Below, one piece after another: positions 1 to 7,335 of a stretch of 64,000 nucleotides of DNA. Origin of the DNA: Methanocalculus chunghsingensis (GTDB lineage: Archaea; Halobacteriota; Methanomicrobia; Methanomicrobiales; Methanocorpusculaceae); the NCBI RefSeq assembly GCF_018132105.1, contig NZ_JWHL01000011.1:1-64000 (forward strand), read 5' to 3'. The notes beneath the pieces are model-generated. The model was given only the letters and a program-made list of their open reading frames with translations, was not told the DNA's origin and made no database searches. The translations under genes were made by a program, and so were the position numbers. How positions within the stretch are numbered: position 1 is the stretch's first letter; the number at the start of each line of letters is the position of its first letter.

Positions 1-441
1 CCTGCCTGTTAGATCGTGAATTAAAAAGCGATGAATCTCATTAATCAGATTCAGAGTGAGTGGCGAGAACTCCAGTTTCTCTATACCATGATGAAGTGCT
101 TTGATGTAATTCAATACTTCCTGTATCTCGTTGATGTCGTCTTTTGGACGCATATGGGCTTCGAATTCAAGAACTCCCTGAAGTGATGCCTGCGTCCCCT
201 CGATCTGAGAACTTAACAATGCCTCTTTCTTGATGTACATCGCCACGAAGAGATCGGGGTTTGGGAGTACCTGGGTGACTCCGTCAAGGCGGGCCAGAGC
301 TCCATCGGCTTTCGATAACAGATAGAGAAGCCCCTCATCGAAAACCAGATCCCCTGGGGGTAAAGGGTGGGGGATAAAGGCTTCATATCCGCCTTTCTGG
401 CGGACGAAAACCCCTGCCCGATTATCGGAATATTTTCCCAT
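1..441 (-). CDS. Fic family protein, N-terminal part (runs off window start)
   Basis: Reading the minus strand from ATG at 441 gives an open frame of 147 codons that leaves the window at base 1. The N-terminus matches the Fic N-terminal domain seen in stand-alone Fic/DOC AMP-transferase homologues: PLPPGDLVFDEGLLYLLSKA, then a helix with SSQIEGTQASL. SSQIEG fits the inhibitory-helix consensus (S/T)xxxE(G/N) that keeps the Fic active site off. The catalytic HPFxxGNGR motif would lie in the missing C-terminal part, so activity cannot be judged. Fic proteins usually transfer AMP or another nucleotide moiety to a protein hydroxyl side chain. A TATA-like TTTATAGTA (minus strand, about 463-471) lies about 25 bases upstream, so a leaderless or near-leaderless mRNA is likely. 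Confidence 0.85.
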   Translation of the reverse strand, partial: MGKYSDNRAGVFVRQKGGYEAFIPHPLPPGDLVFDEGLLYLLSKADGALARLDGVTQVLPNPDLFVAMYIKKEALLSSQIEGTQASLQGVLEFEAHMRPKDDINEIQEVLNYIKALHHGIEKLEFSPLTLNLINEIHRFLIHDLTGR

Positions 442-462
442 ATGTGGTATTTCAATGTGTAA

Positions 463-472
463 TACTATAAAG
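463..472 (-). promoter_or_regulatory. Probable TATA box for the fic gene
   Basis: On the minus strand this reads CTTTATAGTA, about 25 bases before the ATG at 441, the usual archaeal TATA-to-start-site distance. The palindrome at 481-500 sits directly upstream, where BRE/TFB or a regulator would contact the DNA. Confidence 0.45.
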
Positions 473-480
473 TGTCTTGT

Positions 481-500
481 AAGTCAACCTATGTTGACTT
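481..500. repeat. Operator-like inverted repeat 1 upstream of fic
   Basis: AAGTCAACCTATGTTGACTT is a perfect 8-base inverted repeat (AAGTCAAC / GTTGACTT) with a 4-base spacer. It abuts the probable fic TATA box. A related imperfect copy lies at 560-579. Confidence 0.6.
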
Positions 501-535
501 AGACGACTACACCTCTCTCTAACGCAACCAGACGT

Positions 536-564
536 GACTTACATGCCACAAAGCCATGTAAGTC
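536..564. repeat. Inverted repeat 2 upstream of fic
   Basis: GACTTACATG (536-545) and CATGTAAGTC (555-564) are perfect 10-base arms around a 9-base spacer. The outer GACTT/AAGTC matches the arms of the repeat at 481-500. It overlaps repeat 3. Confidence 0.6.
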
Positions 565-579
565 AATCTAACTTGACGT
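560..579. repeat. Operator-like inverted repeat 3 upstream of fic
   Basis: AAGTCAATCTAACTTGACGT is a degenerate copy of the 481-500 palindrome: the arms AAGTCAA / TTGACGT carry one mismatch and the overall length of 20 is the same. Repeated half-sites of this kind suggest cooperative binding of one regulator; this is inference. Confidence 0.5.
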
Positions 580-599
580 AGCAGAACCCCTCCTCTCCT

Positions 600-614
600 A
601 AGGTATCATACCTT
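600..614. repeat. Perfect palindrome AAGGTAT-C-ATACCTT
   Basis: Seven-base arms around a single C. It does not share the AAGTCAA half-site, so it may serve a different factor. The remainder of 615-757 shows no gene. Confidence 0.45.
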
Positions 615-757
615 GAGTTAGAGAAACAGTATATCTGACTTAGAAAGGGGATAGTAAATAATGGGTAATGCCTCGCTGATTATTCCATCAGGTATCTTCC
701 TGCCATAGAATGAATAATGGATGAATGATCAGGTTGTACAGAAAAGTGATTTCAAAA

Positions 758-841
758 CGCTGAGGGGGAGATTTGAACTCCCGAGAGACAAATGCCTCAC
801 GAGGTTTCCAGCCTCGCGCCTTCCCGCTAGACTACCTCAGC
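758..841 (-). tRNA. tRNA-Ser (GGA)
   Basis: The minus strand folds as a class II tRNA. The acceptor arms are GCTGAGG / CCTCAGC with discriminator G. The anticodon stem CGAGG-CTGGAAA-CCTCG places anticodon GGA in the loop. A long variable arm follows, and the T-arm contains GTTCAAATC. The extra arm and anticodon identify serine. No 3' CCA is encoded. Confidence 0.95.
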
Positions 842-872
842 AAAAGATGCAGTAAACTAATTGTCCGGGCTA

Positions 873-1766
873 TTACTTAACTCTGCTCTTCTTCGTCCAG
901 CCACGGGGATACCTGCCGGGATCCATCAGGTTCGATTTCGGGCGTGCAACGATGCCATGCTTTCCGGGTTTACACCGATCTGATCCGACACGTGCGGTTC
1001 CAAGGCCGACGATCTCGCCCGCTTCTGTCATGAATGCGACCGTCTCGCCTTTGGCGAATGTACCGCATGAGAGAATACCGGCACCGGCGAGCTGTGCTCC
1101 CCTGCAGACTGCATCAACGGCGGTATCGCGCAGGACGATCCTCGGGATCTCGCCGACTGCCCGTTCCAGCGGGAGGATCATCTTCCCGAGTGCTTCGGGG
1201 TCGCCCTCATCTGCACGAGCCTTTGCATCGGCAAGTTCGTGGAGGGTATGGGCGTCCGCCTCGGTGAACCCACCGGACGAGGTCCGGCGCAGCTCCGCCA
1301 TCTGCCCCCGAACCCCGAGTGCAAGGCCGATATGGACACAGAGGCTCCTGATATAGGTGCCTGCTTCGCACCGGACCCTGAGGAGAACAAGCCTCCCCTC
1401 GACATCAAGGACCTCGATTGCATAGATCGTCCGGATGCGGAGTGCCCGTTTCACCGCACTCCGGCGTGGAGGTCGCTGGTAAATCCTCCCCTGGAATTCA
1501 GCGACCGTCTCTTCGATCTTCTCCCGTGGCACATCTCCGTGGAGTTCGAGCACGCAGATATACTCCTTCTCATGGGCAAGGAGGTGCTCTGCGATCTTCA
1601 CGCCCCGGCCGAGCATCACGATCAGGACACCGGAGACCATCGGATCGAGTGTGCCCCCCTGCCCGGTCCGGACACCGAGAATATCGCGGACCCAGGCGGC
1701 CACCTCATGGCTCGTCGGACCCGGCGGCTTGTCGATGACGACGATACCGGAGAGTTCGGTGGTCAT
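873..1766 (-). CDS. truB: Archaeal Cbf5/TruB-type tRNA pseudouridine synthase
   Basis: Pseudouridine synthase of the TruB/Cbf5/dyskerin family. In archaea it acts with Nop10, Gar1 and L7Ae in H/ACA RNPs and can also make Psi55 in tRNA. The catalytic motif GGTLDP puts the active Asp near residue 41, preceded by the KPPGPTSH motif. The C-terminal ~75 residues look like a PUA domain. At 297 residues it is slightly shorter than many Cbf5 proteins (~330). It overlaps hemD by 4 bases (ATGA), so the two are probably co-translated. In many archaea cbf5 follows cmk at the end of the ribosomal/secY cluster; here it sits about 42 kb away from that cluster. Confidence 0.93.
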   Translation of the reverse strand: MTTELSGIVVIDKPPGPTSHEVAAWVRDILGVRTGQGGTLDPMVSGVLIVMLGRGVKIAEHLLAHEKEYICVLELHGDVPREKIEETVAEFQGRIYQRPPRRSAVKRALRIRTIYAIEVLDVEGRLVLLRVRCEAGTYIRSLCVHIGLALGVRGQMAELRRTSSGGFTEADAHTLHELADAKARADEGDPEALGKMILPLERAVGEIPRIVLRDTAVDAVCRGAQLAGAGILSCGTFAKGETVAFMTEAGEIVGLGTARVGSDRCKPGKHGIVARPKSNLMDPGRYPRGWTKKSRVK

Positions 1767-2449
1767 GATCGCCTCTCCCTGAGATAGGTATTCAGGGCTT
1801 CAAGGGTGCCGGTCATCGATCCATCCCCGATGACGGCGGGCTCAACGCCTCCCTTCCGCATTGCATCTGCGGTGATATCCCCGATAGCAATTGGCAGGAT
1901 ACCTTCTTTTCGGTCCCAGTTTGCCATGGTGAAGGAGTTTGCACTGGTGAAGAGGATCGCGTCAGCCCCTTCGAGATCGAGTGGGTTGTTTGTCTGAATC
2001 AGCCCATAACACCGGTATTCATAGGCAATTCCGCCTGCATCCTCTATCGCCCGGATCAGCCCGGGATTGGGGACGTCCGCACGTGGAATGCCGATCGCCT
2101 TCCCATCAATCCAGTCGCCGAGATACGGGACGAAGTCACGTGAATAGAAGGTGGGGAGTGTCTCAGCGGAGATCCCGCCATCCTCCAGAACCCGTGCCGT
2201 CTGGGGGCCGATGGCAACAACCCGTGCCTCAGTCCTGAGGAGTGGAGCGATCAGCTCAGCGGGAAGCGCGCTTGTGAAGAAGATACAGTCGAAGGCGCCA
2301 CGGTTCGCCTCCAGTACAAAGGCCTGCACCTGGGTATCATAGACATCTGAACGGAGGGGAGAGACGATCCGGCAGCTGTGGCCGTATTGTTCACAGGTTG
2401 CCTCGTCTCTGCCCGCCTTCTCCGGAAGCCGTGTCACCGCGATGATCAT
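1763..2449 (-). CDS. hemD: Uroporphyrinogen-III synthase
   Basis: HemD closes and inverts ring D of hydroxymethylbilane to give uroporphyrinogen III, the precursor of cobamides, F430 and heme. The 228-residue protein shows the two-lobed HemD layout: an N-terminal VTRLPEKAG start, a central AIGPQTARVLEDGG motif and a C-terminal DAILFTSANSF motif followed by AIGDITADAM. The family diverges fast, but these signatures are characteristic. First gene of a two-gene unit with cbf5. A methanogen needs this step for factor F430 and the corrinoid of MtrA, both encoded at the other end of this window. Confidence 0.88.
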   Translation of the reverse strand: MIIAVTRLPEKAGRDEATCEQYGHSCRIVSPLRSDVYDTQVQAFVLEANRGAFDCIFFTSALPAELIAPLLRTEARVVAIGPQTARVLEDGGISAETLPTFYSRDFVPYLGDWIDGKAIGIPRADVPNPGLIRAIEDAGGIAYEYRCYGLIQTNNPLDLEGADAILFTSANSFTMANWDRKEGILPIAIGDITADAMRKGGVEPAVIGDGSMTGTLEALNTYLRERRS

Positions 2450-2511
2450 TATCTATCTGTAGGAGCGGATGGATGATATTCTTGTCCTCTCCGGGTTAAT
2501 CTCTTAATTAT

Positions 2512-3729
2512 ATGGAGGGTATCCTCATCGGGGCATGCATCGGGGTGCTGCTTGGAACGATCAGCGGATGTACCCCCGGTATTCATGCAAATACCATGGC
2601 AGGGATCCTCCTTGGAGTTCATCCGGCTCTCCTGATCCTCTTTGGCCCGTCCGTCTTTGCCGCGGCGGTGACGGCGACACTTGTGACACACACATTTCTT
2701 GATGCCGTCCCCTCCACCTTCCTCGGGGTTCCGGATCCCGATACCGCCATCGCGGTCCTCCCTGCCCATGATCTCTGCATGAAGGGGCTCGGTGAGGAGG
2801 CTGTCAGGATCGCAGCCCTCGGATCTGCTGCCGGGGCGGGATTTGGGCTCGTCCTCTTCCCCCTCTTCTTTTACCTCCTCCCCCCGTTTCAGCCGTATCT
2901 CGACTGGTGGATCGGCCTCCTCCTCCTCGCTGTCGCCGGACTGCTGGTTATCCGGTCTGAAGCTCCTGAATGGGCGGCGGCCATCCTTGCCGTCTCCGGG
3001 GTGCTTGGATCCTTCACGATGGCATACTCCCACCTCTCCTGGCAGGTCCTCCCCGGCGGAAGCCCGCTTCTCCTCCCCCTCCTCACCGGCCTCTTCGGCC
3101 TGCCGATCCTGCTGAAAGGTGCCGAAGGGACAATTCCCGAACAACGATTTACAGAGATAAGGATGAACCGCAGGGAGATTGCCGGATCCGCCTGTGCGGG
3201 AACGGTTGCCGGTGCCATCGTCGGGTGGATGCCGGGCTTCTCGAATGCAACCGCCAACGCCGTCCTTGCTTCCTTTATCTCCTATACCCGGCAGGGGCGG
3301 GGATATATCCTTGCGACCTCCGCGGCGAATACCGCCAATGCCTTCCTCGGGATCGCCGCCCTCTATGCCCTCTCGCGTGCCAGAAACGGGGCGATGGCTG
3401 CTGTGGCGACGGAAATGCTCCCCCCGGTCCTCACTCTCGTCTCTGCAGGAGCTATCGCCGCAGTCATCGCCTATCCGCTGACGATCCTTGCATCAAAAGG
3501 TTCCCGCTATCTTGTCAGGGTCAATGTCAGGCGGCTGAACCTCTCCGTCATCATCTTCCTCGTCCTCCTGACAGCTGTTGTCACCGGGCCGTTTGGCCTC
3601 CTTGTTCTTCTTCTGGCAACAGCCATCGGGATGGTGCCGCCCCTCGTCTCGGTGCAGCGGGTCTTCTGCATGGGGGCGATCATGGTCCCGATCATGATCT
3701 GGTCGATCCTTGGAGTTCCTCTCTTCTAA
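2512..3729 (+). CDS. TctA-like (tripartite tricarboxylate transporter permease family) membrane protein
   Basis: A 405-residue polytopic membrane protein with about ten hydrophobic segments. It belongs to the archaeal branch of the TctA/DUF112 family: it begins with GILIGACIGVLLGTISGCTPGIHANT and carries a second, internally similar motif near residue 240 (AGAIVGWMPGFSNATANAV), reflecting the inverted duplication of the family. Bacterial relatives are the large membrane subunit of tripartite tricarboxylate transporters. No TctB or substrate-binding TctC partner lies nearby, so the substrate and mechanism are open. It ends tail-to-tail with the antiporter gene, overlapping by 4 bases. Confidence 0.75.
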   Translation: MEGILIGACIGVLLGTISGCTPGIHANTMAGILLGVHPALLILFGPSVFAAAVTATLVTHTFLDAVPSTFLGVPDPDTAIAVLPAHDLCMKGLGEEAVRIAALGSAAGAGFGLVLFPLFFYLLPPFQPYLDWWIGLLLLAVAGLLVIRSEAPEWAAAILAVSGVLGSFTMAYSHLSWQVLPGGSPLLLPLLTGLFGLPILLKGAEGTIPEQRFTEIRMNRREIAGSACAGTVAGAIVGWMPGFSNATANAVLASFISYTRQGRGYILATSAANTANAFLGIAALYALSRARNGAMAAVATEMLPPVLTLVSAGAIAAVIAYPLTILASKGSRYLVRVNVRRLNLSVIIFLVLLTAVVTGPFGLLVLLLATAIGMVPPLVSVQRVFCMGAIMVPIMIWSILGVPLF

Positions 3730-4649
3730 AAAATACCGGTGAGATGGCTGATATAGACAAAATATCCGATGAGAACGGCCACGGAGATGGGGCGGGTGAG
3801 CTTCTCTCCTGCCATGGTGATCGGAACTGCCGCAAGGGAAAAGAGTGCCATCATCAGGAGATCGCCCCTCTCGTCAAGAGGGATGGGGGTGATGATCGCG
3901 ATGATCCCCATCACAAAGAGGAGGTTGAAGATATTGCTCCCGAGGAGGTTCCCGACCGAGATCCCGCCCTGCCCTTTTGTGATGGCGACGATCGAGGTGG
4001 CAAGCTCGGGGAGCGATGTCCCGACGGCGACGATGGTCATGCCGATGATGAAGGCGGGGATCTCGAGGGCAACCGCAATCCCGATTGCTGATGTGACGAC
4101 GAGATGGGCGCCGATGATGACGGCGGCAATACCGCCCCCAGTCAGGATATAGTCGAGGTATCCTCTCCTTGTTTGGATCTCTTCCCCTGTCTCCCGCCCA
4201 TCCCAGAGCGATCGGAGGATGAGAATAAACCCGATGAGCAGGATGATCCCTGATCCCATTGAGAGGGTTCCAGACCATGCGAGGATACAGAAGAGGGCGG
4301 TTCCGCCAAGCATCAGGCCTGTCTGCTTCCCGATTCCGCTGTTTTTGGGATCACGGGGATTGAGGATCGCCGGGTTGAGGATCCCGCAGATGGCGAGGAC
4401 GAGGGCAATGTTTGCGATATTGCTCCCGATGATATTGCCTGTTGCAATGCCGGGGCTTCCGGTGAGCGCGGCATTCGCGCTGACCACAAATTCAGGGAGT
4501 GATGTGCCGAATGCCACGACGGTAAACCCGATAAGCGCAGGGGATATCGAAAAACGGGATGCAAGCCCTCTCCCTCCACCGACGAAGAGATCTGCACCCT
4601 TGATGAGGAGGATCATGCCGACAATGAAGAGGGCCACTTCGATGAACAT
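3726..4649 (-). CDS. CaCA-family calcium/sodium antiporter
   Basis: Membrane cation/Ca2+ exchanger of the YrbG/CaCA type. Two alpha-repeats are visible: VVAFGTSLPEFVVSANAA with GNIIGSNIANIALV in the first half, and IVAVGTSLPELATSIVAI with GNLLGSNIFNLLFV in the second. The acidic E and the GSN motifs are the ion-binding signatures. About ten membrane segments. I chose ATG at 4649 (307 residues, starting MFIEVALFI) over an in-frame ATG at 4700. The first hydrophobic segment begins there, and a TATA box at 4671-4680 would place transcription start at about this codon. Confidence 0.88.
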   Translation of the reverse strand: MFIEVALFIVGMILLIKGADLFVGGGRGLASRFSISPALIGFTVVAFGTSLPEFVVSANAALTGSPGIATGNIIGSNIANIALVLAICGILNPAILNPRDPKNSGIGKQTGLMLGGTALFCILAWSGTLSMGSGIILLIGFILILRSLWDGRETGEEIQTRRGYLDYILTGGGIAAVIIGAHLVVTSAIGIAVALEIPAFIIGMTIVAVGTSLPELATSIVAITKGQGGISVGNLLGSNIFNLLFVMGIIAIITPIPLDERGDLLMMALFSLAAVPITMAGEKLTRPISVAVLIGYFVYISHLTGIF

Positions 4650-4670
4650 CACAGGATGATCTGGTCGCCG

Positions 4671-4680
4671 GATATATAGG
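4671..4680 (-). promoter_or_regulatory. TATA box for the antiporter gene
   Basis: Minus-strand CCTATATATC lies about 27 bases before ATG 4649, implying a leaderless transcript and supporting the shorter start. Confidence 0.55.
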
Positions 4681-4705
4681 TTCTGAGGTGATACACTCAT
4701 CTACG

Positions 4706-5566
4706 ATGGAGTACTGGTTTGGAAGCATCGATGGCACCGGGGTCTGCCGGCCTGCAGACGGCGGGGCGCCGGAGCTGCTGGCGAGGGTGCGATCACTCGT
4801 TACAGATATGCGGGTATTTCACCCTCTGACAGAAGAGCTGATTGAAGGCTGTGGCATCTTCTCTGACAGAAGGGAGTATATCAGACAGCTTCGTGAGGTG
4901 ACGATCCTCCATGCCCGCGAGGTGATCGCAGATGCTGCCCAGGAGAAGGATGCCGAACTCCTCCAGATGGTCCGGATGCTCGATCAGATGGATGAGGTGA
5001 TCAACCTCCTGACCGAACGGCTTGTCGAATGGTACCAGGTGACTGATCCATCCTTCTCATCGAAGAGTAGAAAAGGGGCTGGCAGGCGTATTCTCCCGAG
5101 GATCACAAAGAGCAGATCGCCTCCCCTTCGCGGGGTTGCCCGTGAGATCGAGGAGCTTGGGGAGGCACGCAAACGGCTCGCCACCGAGGTTTCACGGCGT
5201 GCCGGGAGTGTCATTCCGAATATGAGCGAGCTTGTCGGCGGGCTTGTTGCGGCCAGGATCATGGCCCGTGCCGGAGGGTTGACCCCCCTTTCCCGGATGC
5301 CCGGCAGTTCTGTCCAGGTCCTCGGTGCCGAGGCGGCCCTCTTCTCGCATATCCGGCAGGGGTCGCCATCGCCCAAGCATGGTCTCATCTTCCAGCACCG
5401 GCGGGTGCATAATGCCCCGCGGGAGGTCCGGGGGCAGGTTGCCCGGATTCTTGCCGGAAAGCTGGCGATCGCCGCACGGATCGACTTCTATCGCGGGTCG
5501 CTCGATCCCGACTTCATTGCTGATGCCCAGGAACGGATCGATGCCGCATCCGGAGGTGCCCAATGA
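4706..5566 (+). CDS. C/D-box RNP core protein Nop5 (Nop56/58 family)
   Basis: Scaffold of archaeal box C/D sRNPs, linking L7Ae-bound guide RNA to fibrillarin for 2'-O-methylation. The C-terminal Nop domain is clear: MSELVGGLVAARIMARAGGL, then GSSVQVLGAEAALFSHIRQG, then KHGLIFQHRRVHNAP. The segment at about 85-165 is helical and charged and should form the coiled coil. At 286 residues from ATG 4706 it is shorter than well-studied Nop5 (~400), with a reduced N-terminal fibrillarin-binding region. An in-frame ATG at 4688 is possible. It overlaps flpA by 4 bases. Confidence 0.9.
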   Translation: MEYWFGSIDGTGVCRPADGGAPELLARVRSLVTDMRVFHPLTEELIEGCGIFSDRREYIRQLREVTILHAREVIADAAQEKDAELLQMVRMLDQMDEVINLLTERLVEWYQVTDPSFSSKSRKGAGRRILPRITKSRSPPLRGVAREIEELGEARKRLATEVSRRAGSVIPNMSELVGGLVAARIMARAGGLTPLSRMPGSSVQVLGAEAALFSHIRQGSPSPKHGLIFQHRRVHNAPREVRGQVARILAGKLAIAARIDFYRGSLDPDFIADAQERIDAASGGAQ

Positions 5567-6180
5567 TCCGGATCGATGGCAACCTCGTCTCCCCCGGACC
5601 GGGCGGGGTCTATAATGAGCGGATGGCACAGGGATACCGGGTCTGGGATCCCTACCGCTCGAAACTCTCTGCACTCAGCATGCTCGATCCAACGATCGAT
5701 CTCACCGCGGATATGCGGGTCCTCTATCTCGGGGCGGCAAATGGCACCACCGTCTCCCATGTCGCCGACTATGTCGATGTTGTCTATGCCGTCGAGTTTG
5801 CACCCCGTCCGCTCCGGGATCTCCTTGCCGTCTCTGAGAAGCGGAAGAATATTGTCCCGATCGCAGGCGATGCGACCCGGCCTGACCGGTATGCACCATT
5901 TGTTGAGATGGTGGATCTCCTGTACCAGGATGTGGCACAGCCTGACCAGGCCGGTATCCTCATCAAGCATATACCGTTTCTGAAGGCCGGGGGTACTGCG
6001 ATCCTGATGCTGAAGACACGGTCGGTTGATATCAGGCAGACGCCGGAGGCGGTCTTTGCAGAGACGATAACAAGGCTCACCGATTCCGGGCTCCGGGTGG
6101 TGACGAGCTGCTGGCTTGAGCCGTATCATCATGATCATGCGGCGATCGTGTGTGGTGTTGATCCGGCGGGGATGTCGTAG
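5563..6180 (+). CDS. flpA: Fibrillarin-like rRNA/tRNA 2'-O-methyltransferase
   Basis: SAM-dependent catalytic subunit of the C/D-box RNP. The 205-residue protein has the fibrillarin order: a short N-terminal domain with YNERMAQGYRVWDPYRSKL; SAM motif LYLGAANGTTVSHVAD (about 54-69); VYAVEFAPRP; PIAGDATRP; DLLYQDVAQPDQA; and the C-terminal motif LKTRSVDI. It starts inside the nop5 stop codon (ATGA overlap), the usual archaeal pairing. Its last ~190 bases are duplicated downstream at 6431-6620. Confidence 0.96.
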   Translation: MIRIDGNLVSPGPGGVYNERMAQGYRVWDPYRSKLSALSMLDPTIDLTADMRVLYLGAANGTTVSHVADYVDVVYAVEFAPRPLRDLLAVSEKRKNIVPIAGDATRPDRYAPFVEMVDLLYQDVAQPDQAGILIKHIPFLKAGGTAILMLKTRSVDIRQTPEAVFAETITRLTDSGLRVVTSCWLEPYHHDHAAIVCGVDPAGMS

Positions 6181-6190
6181 GTGGCCGCAT

Positions 6191-6391
6191 TTATTCCTTT
6201 TGGCTGATGAGGGCTCTTTTGAGCTGAAGATGCTCAGTAAGCCCTTTTTTCAGGTTGTGTACTGCCTCCTCCTCAGTCAGGCCCTGATCAGCAACATGCG
6301 TAAGAAGATCAATAGCCACGTAGAATTTTCCTTCCCTGTGTACTTCGATGAGGGTTTTCATACTATCTGGAGTATCTCTGTATCTTTCCAA
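6191..6391 (-). CDS. HicB-like antitoxin-family small protein
   Basis: 66 residues; the stretch TLIEVHREGKFYVAIDLLTHVADQGLTEEEAVHNLKKGLTEHL (about 13-55) resembles the HicB/UPF0150 fold: a beta strand, 'VA' substrate-like strand, then the helix with G-x-T-xEEA-x-xNLK. No HicA toxin is adjacent. It points toward flpA and is enclosed between the 3' end of flpA and a duplicated piece of the same gene, a sign that it arrived by insertion or rearrangement. Confidence 0.65.
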   Translation of the reverse strand: MERYRDTPDSMKTLIEVHREGKFYVAIDLLTHVADQGLTEEEAVHNLKKGLTEHLQLKRALISQKE

Positions 6392-6430
6392 TCATAATGG
6401 CTCTCCGTCTCTTCTGCCCCTCTCATATCA

Positions 6431-6642
6431 GGCATATACCGTTTCTGAAGGCCGGGGGTACTGCGTTCCTGATGCTGAAGACCCGGTCGGTCGATATCAG
6501 GCAGACACCGGAGGCGGTCTTTGCAGAGACGATCGAACGGTTTATCGATTCGGAATTACGGGTGGTGACGAGCTGCTGGCTTGAGCCGTATCATCATGAT
6601 CATGCGGCGATTGTGTGTGAGCATGATGCCTCATCCCGGTGA
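6431..6642 (+). pseudogene. Duplicated 3' fragment of fibrillarin gene
   Basis: About 190 bases repeat the flpA region 5967-6155. Translation gives IPFLKAGGTAFLMLKTRSVD, then a diverged stretch, then VVTSCWLEPYHHDHAAIVC, ending with a different tail and a stop at 6642. The SAM-binding N-terminal half is absent, so it cannot be a methyltransferase. The frame is still open back to ATG 6397. Identity is patchy: two near-identical blocks flank a diverged patch (about 6526-6560), which could reflect decay plus partial gene conversion. Confidence 0.8.
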
Positions 6643-6703
6643 TTACCGGGATGATATTTGCACCTCTTGTTGGCAATCTCTGGAGAATGTTAAAGAATTG
6701 GTG

Positions 6704-7042
6704 TTATTTTGATGCTACAGTTACTGAGGCGGCCCTGGTGATCGTCTTCTTCCCGCCACGGGCCCCGGTGGCTGTTAACGTCGGGAAGAAGGTCTTTCCG
6801 GTGTATTTTCCTCGTGGTGGCCGGACATACTCGTAACGGTGCGGGATCTCGACAGAGTCCTGGCCTTCGGTGGTCTCATGCGTCTCTGGCAGCGTTCCAT
6901 CCCCGAAATCAATGACAATCGTTTTAACGGCATCGGGACCGCTATCCGGGTTGTACCGGATCAGCCAGACGTGTGTATCGCCACTTGTAATGTCTGCTCG
7001 TGCGGGAGTCAGAACAAGTGACGGTTCAAGGATATTGGTCAT
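6704..7042 (-). CDS. Small protein with a PKD-like beta fold, unknown function
   Basis: 112 residues. The stretch THVWLIRYNPDSG...TIVIDFGDGTLPE (about 23-53) carries the FGDG signature of PKD domains. Later strands (FFPTLTATGARGGKKTITRAASVTV) complete an Ig-like sandwich. No signal peptide or membrane segment is visible, which is unusual because PKD domains normally occur in secreted surface proteins; it may be a fragment of a larger one. An A/T-rich stretch at 7055-7082 (TATTTTATAATTATATA) precedes it and can supply the promoter. Confidence 0.55.
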   Translation of the reverse strand: MTNILEPSLVLTPARADITSGDTHVWLIRYNPDSGPDAVKTIVIDFGDGTLPETHETTEGQDSVEIPHRYEYVRPPRGKYTGKTFFPTLTATGARGGKKTITRAASVTVASK

Positions 7043-7335
7043 AATCGGATATTGATATTTTATAATTATATATTTCTATCTTTTGCCGTATTCACTGGTT
7101 TTGATCAGAATGAAGATCTCCATAGGGTCATCAGGGAATAAATCAACGGGGAAGGAACCAGCCAGGAGGTCGAATGCAAGGAGATGACAAGCATGAAGAA
7201 AGAGAGATCTCCGGGTCATTCAGAGGTAGTATCGGTATCATCTTATAATCGCTCCACGTAAAGATGATATATTCTGCGGAGTGGCAGGATTCTGGTTCCT
7301 GCTGTTTATCTCCTGCACGACTGTATGTGGTCTGT
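7043..7335. promoter_or_regulatory. Intergenic region with divergent promoter elements
   Basis: A/T-rich bases 7055-7085 read as TATA elements for the minus-strand PKD gene. TTATAAT at 7245-7251 and GATATATTC at 7266-7274 can serve the DUF1614 gene to the right. No reading frame with recognisable content is seen between them. Confidence 0.4.

Noticed and set aside
481-614. Palindromes before fic as a CRISPR array
   Set aside because: The units are inverted and unequal, with no regular spacers; operators fit better.
1239-1787. Long open frame antisense to the cbf5 gene (about 180 codons)
   Set aside because: It lies wholly opposite a clear pseudouridine synthase gene, and its protein is low-complexity and arginine/proline-rich, as expected of a shadow frame in GC-rich DNA.
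2970-4091. Very long open frame (373 codons) overlapping the permease and the antiporter
   Set aside because: The translation is rich in Arg, Pro, Cys and His without any fold, while both overlapped genes are recognisable membrane proteins.
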